NCBI GenBank assembly: GCA_035578175.1
Contig: JAQMRL010000006.1
Coordinates: 19,875,506-19,939,505, forward strand
Direction: 5' to 3'
Length of the DNA stretch: 64,000 nucleotides
DNA from: Catonia carolina
Taxonomy: Eukaryota > Arthropoda > Insecta > Hemiptera > Achilidae
The notes under the pieces were generated by a model, which was not told where the DNA came from, ran no database searches, and worked only from the letters and a program-made list of their open reading frames with translations. The translations under genes were made by a program, and so were the position numbers. Positions 23,001-32,000 of this stretch are shown here, piece by piece (the first letter of the stretch is position 1; each line of letters starts with the position of its first letter).

Positions 23001-26000
23001 AGAGATTTGTTGGGAAGCACAATATAAATATAATATTTAACAATTTTAACACTTTCGAGATGACAACCGTATGTGATATGGCCGTGATGATATACACCGA
23101 GTGACGGCAAACGTATGTCATACGAGCACGGCAATATACATCCCTAGACGGCAAACGTTTGCTACTTTCACATTGTTATAAATGTGGCTACCCGTACGCT
23201 ATCCATTTCCCGTTTTCACTGTTATTTAGTTCACTTTGTTCTCTATTTACCTACAGCGATAGCTGACCGAATTGATTAGTATTTTCTGATATATCGATGA
23301 AACTATCGACTGCTACTTAATTCGCGAGATCGAACCGTAGCGTCTACTACCGAGTACCAACATAGCGTGTTACAAGGTTTGCTGTTTGCAGAGTGTGTGT
23401 TTTACTGTTATTGTGCTATTATACATTTCATGAAACGATGTCTAGAGATGCATTAGATTGTTTTGCAGAAGATTCTGGGTCGTAATTAGATGACACGGAC
23501 ATTGATGAATCATACGACTGATGTTTTTTGAGCGGAGAATGAAAGCGATATTGATATGTTTTATATAAAATCTTTCGGAAATGTGTAAATTAGAGTAATC
23601 GTAAATAGTATTATTTTATAAATAACTTAATAATTGACTTAAACTAAATATATGGTTAAAAAGAGCAAATTTCAAACTTTATTTTCATATTTTGTTGATA
23701 AGAACTGAAGTGAATGCACACTGATTTTTTTGAAAAAGTTGAAAAAACATCGGTCTACACTGCAAGATACGTTAAATTTATTTTAGTCTGTAGTAGATGG
23801 TCGTGAAAAAAATGGTAGATTGAAAAGTGTTCATATAATTTGATTGACATTCTCATAACAATGAACAAAACACTGTACTTTAATTTTAAAAAAACTGTAA
23901 TATAAAAATAAACAATAAAATAAAAATTATTTTATGAAAATAGCACAGAGAATATATTTTAAAATTTATTTACATACTTTCTAGTTTTAAAAATGTTTCT
24001 ATTAATAGACCAATTCATCATATTTAGTAACTGGAAGTGAAAGATACATAAATAATATGATTTTATTTTTAACTATGAAAAATCAATAACAAGTGTATAA
24101 CTTATATCAAATATCTATATGAAATAGAAAACAATAACATACAAAAGATAAAATAAGCAGATAAATGGTTTTATATACAAGAAAAATTTATTTCAAATTT
24201 CTAAATAAATAAATTACTGTTAATATTTACATACATAAATATTATTTATATTAACAGACAATCTCAAAGTTTAATTAAACTTGTTTCATTTGTTCTACCT
24301 AAAAAGAAAAAAATCTGGTGTGAAACCCTCACACAAATTTCTCTTGCCAATGCAAATAATGACCAATATAACCTAACATTAGTAATGAAACATTAGAGAT
24401 AAACAAACAACAAACCTAAAAAAAAAACCTTATTTTAATTATGAGTGAAAGACGCAAAATGAAAATCGACCTCAGTTAGGCTTAAAAATACGGAAAATCA
24501 CTTTCACGCTAAACTAGGCTCCGTAGAGAAAAATGCTTTAAATAAAAATTGTAGTAGTTCTTTTAATTTTCTATCAAGTTGATTACATGCACTTATGTCA
24601 TTAAATGCATACTAAGGCCGAAATCTTAAAAAAATTTATTTTCACAGGTTTTCGTGAGAAAAAAAACAGAAAATCGCTAATTACCGCTAAACTAACCGTT
24701 ATATAAAAAAATATTTAAAATAAAAGTTGTAGGATTTTAAATTCTCCACAACTTTTATTATATACATTTTTGTGCTAAAATGCATATTAAAGCTGTAATC
24801 TTAAAAAAAACAATTTTTTTACGTGAAAACAGCCTCACCAAGAATTTCAGCAAACATGACGCCTACCCTATCGTGTAGAGCATAACAAATTTAGTAAAAA
24901 AGGCGATTTAAAAAAAAATCGTAGGGCCAGTTTTTGAGAAATCGCAAAAAAGTGAAAAATTACACGAATAAACTACAACTTCCAGTTGACCGATTTTGAT
25001 GAAAATGTTCATATCAGGTCCAGTAGTGGTGTCTAACTTAAGTTTCAAGTTTCAAATCCGTACGATGTTCCGTTCTTGAGATATTCTGTTCACACACACG
25101 CACACACACACACAGACCAATCGCTAAAAACATGTTTTTGGGTTCAGGGGGTCTGAAAACATGTAGATCCGGTGAAAACTCGATTTTTAAAAATCGACAT
25201 GAAAACAATACTTTCCTTCCTATTTGTTAATATAGGCAAGAGAAGGTAAAAATAAGTTTATCATATTATTCATTGTTTTGCCACAACAGGCAGGCGGAGT
25301 GTTAAATTATTTGCACTCAATTTGCTGTTTCCAGGGTTACAAAAAATAGTTACCATAGTAATCACATGGTTAGCCAATTTACTTACTTACGCATTTATGA
25401 ACAGAAGAAGTAGATATGTAAAAAAAAATAAAAAAATGAGTACATAAAATGAAACGATGTAACTTGTGTATGGAACAGTTATCTCACCAAGTAAAAAACA
25501 CAAAAATTTCAGATACGGCTCGTTTTAAAGCTTGGTTTTTTGTTATTTTATTTGTTTAAATTATGAAACACCAAGTGTATTAACAATTTTCAAGCGATTT
25601 TGAAACAAAATATGTAACCATTTTTTAGTGCATTTTTCAGATTGTAGCTCGATCAATTTTAAGAGGAAAAATATGGTGTTTTAGAGTAGTATTCTTGCGT
25701 GTTTTCTAATATTAATATCAGCTAAAATTCAGCCTTTTAGTACAAAGTGTAAAGGAACTCAAGCGTTTTAAAAAAAAAATTGTTACTTTCTTTCTTAAAG
25801 GACGTAACGAGTTAGAATTTTTACGTTTTTTACTTGGTAAGATACGTGGTTCCATACAAAAGTTTCATCTTTCATTTAATGTACTTTAATCAGAGTTATC
25901 TCCTCTGAGAATAATTTACAATTTACAATTTAAAATTCATTACACAACCAGACCCTGCAGTGAATAAAGTGAGGCATGATTGACTGAAGATACATCTTCT

Positions 26001-29000
26001 GAAAATTTTAATTAATTTTAAAAAGTTTGGTTTCGATTTTATGTACTCTGATGGTGATAAATTCACCAAAACATGTCAGTAGGAATTAGAATTATATAAA
26101 AAATTTGGTGTGAAACACTCACACAACTTTCTCTTGCCAATGGAAATAATGAATAATATAACCTAATATTAGTAATAAAACATTAAAAATAAACAAAAAA
26201 CTAACCTAAAAAAACATAACCTAATTTTAATCATGAGTAAAAAACGCAAAATGAAAATTAACCTCAGTTTTGCTTTGTTCAGTTTTGGCTCTGTAGAGAA
26301 AAATGCTCTAAACAAAAGTTGTAGAGCTTTTAATTTCCGATAAATTTTATTATATACATTTTTGTCATAAAATGCATACTAAGACCAAAATCTTAAAATC
26401 GATTTTTCCCACTTTTCGTGAGAAAAAAACAGAAAATCGCTAATTACTGCTAAACTAAATGTTATACAAAAAAATGTTTGAAATAAAAGCTGTAGGATTT
26501 TAAATTCTCTACATTTTTTATTATATACATTTTTGCGCTAAAATGCATATTGAAGCCGTAATCTTTAAAAAACAATTTTTTACGTGAAAACAGCCTCACC
26601 AGGAATTTCAGCAAACATGGCACCTACCCTATCTTGTAGAGCATAAAAAATTTAGTAAACCAGGCGATTTAAAAAAAAAATCGTAGGGCCAGTTTTTGAG
26701 AAAATCGCAAAAAAGCGAAAAATTACACGAATAAACTACTACTTCCGGTTGACCAATTTTGATAAAAATGTTCATGTCGGGTCTGGCAGAGTGGTATGTA
26801 ACTTGGGTTTCAAGTTTCAAGTTCGTATGATGTTCTGTTCTTGTGATATTCTGTTTACACACACACACACACACAGACCAAATCGGTAAAAACATGTTTT
26901 TTTGGGTTCAGGGGGTCTGAAAACATGTAGATCCGGTGAAAACTCAATTTCGAAAAATCGACATGAAAACAATACTTTCCTAACTATGTATTCATATAGG
27001 CAAGAGAAAGTAAAAACTGGTACATGGTGGGTGCAACAGGCCAGTGAAAGATATCAGAGATTATTTATCAATGTCACAAGGCAGTGTATACGAGGGGGTA
27101 CCCAAAAGTAACCAGAATAGCTATGCCATGGGTGGTTTTTGTGTAGTACAACATTTCTGCTGCATATACTGTATAGCGCAACTCATTGCGAGTTCAGTGC
27201 CACCTGTGTTGTCGACCAGGCTTGTTCTGTTCATCGGCAGTGATTGTTTTTGCTAGCGCTGTTTTGTTTTTTATGATGGCAAGTTTAAGTGAAAAACTGA
27301 AATTTTGTTTTCTACTCGGTAAAAATGCTGCTGAAACTGTTTTAATGTTGAAAACAGCTTACAAAGATGACGCTTTGGGAAAATACTCAAGTATACGAGT
27401 GGTTTGCTCGGTTTGTAAATGGCGACAAGTCGATTGATGACAAACCTCGTTCTGGACGTCTGTCAACTGCCCGAATTGACAAAAATTATGAAAAGATTCA
27501 AGAGCTTGGCTCTCAGACCGTTGACTGACAGCTTGAATGTTTTTAGAAGATTGCGCAGCAGTGTTAGTCAAAAAAGACCCGATTTGTGGCAGACAGGAGA
27601 CTGGTTCTTCCACCACAATACACCTGCACACACAGCCATCTCTGTTAAGCAGTTTTTGGCTAAAAATGGCATGGTTTTGCTGCCCCACGCACCTTACTCG
27701 CCTGACCTGGCTCCATGCGACTTTTTCTTATTTCCATGCATGAAAAGGAACATAATTGACATCGATTTGACAACATTGAAGAGGTCAAGAATAAAAACGA
27801 GGAAGGAGCTGTCAGCCATTTCTAAAGATGACTACAAAAAATGTTTCGAACAGTGGAAGCTCCGGTGGGACAAATTTATTAGCTGTAATGGAGAGTATTT
27901 TGAAGGGGATAAGGTTGTTTTGTAAAAAACTTGAAAATAAATAGCTTTTAAGAAATAATTCCGGTTTCTTTTGGGTACACCCTTGTAGTCTGATTGACTG
28001 GAGAGTCGTGTTCAATGTCGACTTACAATCAAGGCAAGTATGTCACTCATTTGTGCAGATAGTCTGAATTGGCAACGCAATGCACCGGGTTTCAAAAATT
28101 CTTTCACTTTTGAAAAGCTTCAATACAACATACATACTACATGAGTAACATACTGCTATCGCATATTTTTTCAATTTTGAAAAAAATAACAAGATCGTAC
28201 TATTTTGCCTATTCTATTTCATGTAATAAATTTATACAATAAATTTCACTAACGTTCTTAAGCTGCCTTGATTTCTACTATTTGTTACTTACATGTGTTT
28301 CGGCTGGTTTGAACCTCTAGAGGCTTTACTAAGTAAAACAAGGAGTGAGGTGGTTTACCATTGACTTCCTCACTGAGTGGAAAAGTATGCTTATCAGCAT
28401 GCCGGGCCCTTTGAAAAGCACATATTTTCTACTCTGTGAATGACACCTTCACTTCATTTATCACATGGTCTGGCTGTATAATGAAATTCATTACTTTCAG
28501 AGGAGATAACTCTAATTAGTGTTTTTTACACCTCTACCTCTTCTGTTCTTAAATGATTCAGTCATTTAATTGGCTGACCATGTGATAAGAAACAGAACTA
28601 TTTATTTTAGCCCTGCAACGAACAGATGGAGTTTAAATAATTTGAAACTCCACCTGTCTGTTATGGGCAGGTTTAAAACCTATAGAAGATATTAGATGTA
28701 ATATCTTCAGTCATCTGTATAAAACTGAGTTCTTCTAATCTATCCCTTCTAATATTTATTACAGATGGCAGCACCAGTCAATATCACTTCATCATTCTTA
28801 ATAACGTATTTGTTCAATTAAAATATTCGGCTTTTACTCTTTTAAATATTAATAAAAATATAGAATAGATCCATAACAAATGTTTATAAAAATGGAACAA
28901 GCCCATAACTGGCAGGTGGAGTGTTAAATTATTTGCGCTTAATCTGTTAGTTCCAGAGCTACAAAAAAATAGTTCTGTTTCTTATTATGTGGTCAGCCAA

Positions 29001-32000
29001 TTATATGACTGAACTATTTAAAAACAGAGGAGGTAGAGGTGTAAAAGACACTAGTCACAGTTATCTCCTCTGAAAGTAATGAATTTCATTATACAGCCAG
29101 ATCCTGTGGTGAATGAATTGAAGGTGTCATTTGCAGAGTGCAAAGTAGAAGCTTTTTGGAGTGCCTGGCATGCTGATTAGAATTTTTTACTTTTGTACTC
29201 ATACTCAGTGTTGTTGTTTAGGTCAACAGCCGAAAGGCTGGTTTGAACCTCTAGAGGTTTTACTAAGTAAAACGAGGAGTGAGGTGGTTTACCATTGCCT
29301 TTCTCACTGAGTGGAAAAGTACACTTATCAGCATGCCGGGCCCTCTGAAAAGCACATATTTTCCACTCTGCGAATGACACCTTCACTTCATTCATCACAG
29401 GGTCTGGCTGTATAAAGAAATTCATTACTTTCAGAGGAGATAACTCTAATTATTAGTGTTTTTTACACCTCTACCTCTTCTGTTCTTAAATAATTCAGTC
29501 ATTTAATTGACTGACCATGTGATAAGAAACAGAACTATTTATTTTAGCCCTGCAACAAACAGATTGAGTGTAAATAATTTGAAACTCCACCTGTCTGTTA
29601 TGGGGACTCATACTCAGTGAGGAAGGCAATTGTAAACCACCTCACTCCTTGTTTTACTTAGTAAAACCTCTAAAGGTTCAAACCAGCCTTTTGGCTGTTG
29701 AGCTAAACAACACACAAGTATGGAACATCTCATATTTTTCAATCTTACTTTTATTTTCATTATTGCACTGTTCTACTATATTGAAATGTTATTTTGCCCA
29801 TTTTTACTTATAATAATACATGATGTCTTCTCTCCCATTGGTGAATCATAATGTCAACAAAATTTTTGTTTCCAATATTAATTGGTTTTATTTGTACAAT
29901 CATGATTTTGCTTTCGACACGTAAAATTTATGAGAAAAATAACCTTTACCTTTAGTTTGTCATGACGTGCAGCGAGTTGCTTAAATATTATTAAAATTTT
30001 TCAGACCCTGGCTGAAAATCAAACCCTACTGCTTAGCATTTCAGTATAATCTAATGCAATTGGAATGAATATTTTAAACCATGATTTTCTTATCAAATCA
30101 AATAAATCTAATAAAAAAAATTTACCTTCAATAATAAACGAGTGCGCTGATTCTCATTTTTTGTCATTCCGAGTAAACCTTCTGTGTCCAAGCAAATAAC
30201 TTTTAATTGCGGGTCGTACGCAGCCCATACACCTAAAGTACATGAATCTTGTTCGCATGATGTTCTGAAAACTTCTTCACCTTTAAAAAACGTATGATTT
30301 AAAGTATATGATTTACCATCTCCAGTATTACCAAAAATGGAAACAACTTTTACTTTTGCAGATGGATCATTACAACCAAGTCTGTTGGCAAATTCTTCAG
30401 CAGATGATACCTAAAACATATATGACAAAACCAAAATCACAAAAACAAAATCTATTATTATAATTTTAACTAATTTTATAATAAAAATACTGTAACATTT
30501 TCACTGACTTGTTATATATTTGCCCAAAACGGACAGTGTTTAATTAATTGCACTCGATCTGTTGGTTCCAGAGCTACAAAAAATAGTTCTGTTTCTTGTC
30601 ATGTAGGCAGCCAATTATACGACTGCACTATTTAAGAACAGAAGAGGTAGAGGTGTAAAAGACACTAGTCAGCGTTATCTCCTCTCTGAGTGATGAATTT
30701 CACTATACAGCCTGACCCTGTGGTGAATGTAGTGAAGGTGTCATTGCAGGGTGGAAAGTGTGTGCTTTTTGGAAACCCTGGCATGCTGATAAGCATATTC
30801 TTTTAACTCAGTGAGGAAGGCAAGAGTAAACCACCTCACTCCTCGTTTTTACTAAGTAAAACCTTTAGAGATTCACACCAGTCTTTTGGATTTTGACCTA
30901 AACAACTGATATATATGCTACAACACTTGCTTTGACCTTTTATTATATAATTTTGTTTTTTTACTGATATATTTTGGAGAAAAAACTGTTTAACCCACCA
31001 GGTTGGTCTAGAGGTAAAGTTGTCGCCAAAATCAGCTGTTGAACAGCTGATTTTTGGAGACAAAGGTTCCTGGTTCAAATCCTAGTAAAGGTAGTTACTT
31101 TTATTTGGATTTGAATACTAGACAGTGGTTACCGGTGTACTTTGATGGTTGGGGTTCAATTAACCATACTCTCTCAGGAAAGGTCGACCTGGGTCTGTAC
31201 AAGACTACACCACATTTACACGTCATACACATCATCCTCATCTCATTGGGTCATGGGGTTGCTTATTGTTCTGAATTGAGCAGATTGCAACGTACACAAA
31301 TTAGGGATTACAAAAAAAAAAGTTTCGGAGAAAGGATTATTTCATGAAAATTAATAAGAACAAAACCAAAGCGTTGTGCAGTAGTAGGAGTGGTTTAGAG
31401 GAAATGGTAAGTTTGAAAGTAGGCAATGAAAACATACAGGAAGTTGGGGAATTCTGCTGTCTAGTGAAAAAAACAACAAAGGATGGTAGAAGTACAAATT
31501 ATATCAAAGCAGGATTGCTTAAGCTAGAAGGGCTTTTGAAATTTTAAAAAAACAGCTTACTGACTACACAAACATTGATTTTACAGATTAGGAAAATATT
31601 CTTAAAACACTATGTTTGGAGTGTAGTTTTATACAGGAGTGAAATGTGGGTGATAAGTGCTGTAGAAAGGAAAAGAATAGAGATAGAAGCTTTTGGAATG
31701 TGGTGTTAGGGCCTGGTTTTACAAGCATTAGTAATGTTGCATTTTCAACGGAGTGTTAGTGTCAATAGACTGGCAGTACCATGGTGTAGGTTATACGAGC
31801 ACTATCAGCGTTACCAACATGTTACACGTTGACAACGCAACCAGATGCGTTAATTTCACTCCGTTGGTAACGCTGAACAAAGTTATACAGTGCGTTATGA
31901 ACGCATGGTCTTGTTCTTGTGAACAAGTATCCTCAGCGAGGTCGTATAAATTTATTATATAATAAAATAGAATACAATTTTTGACCTTATGGGGTCCTTC

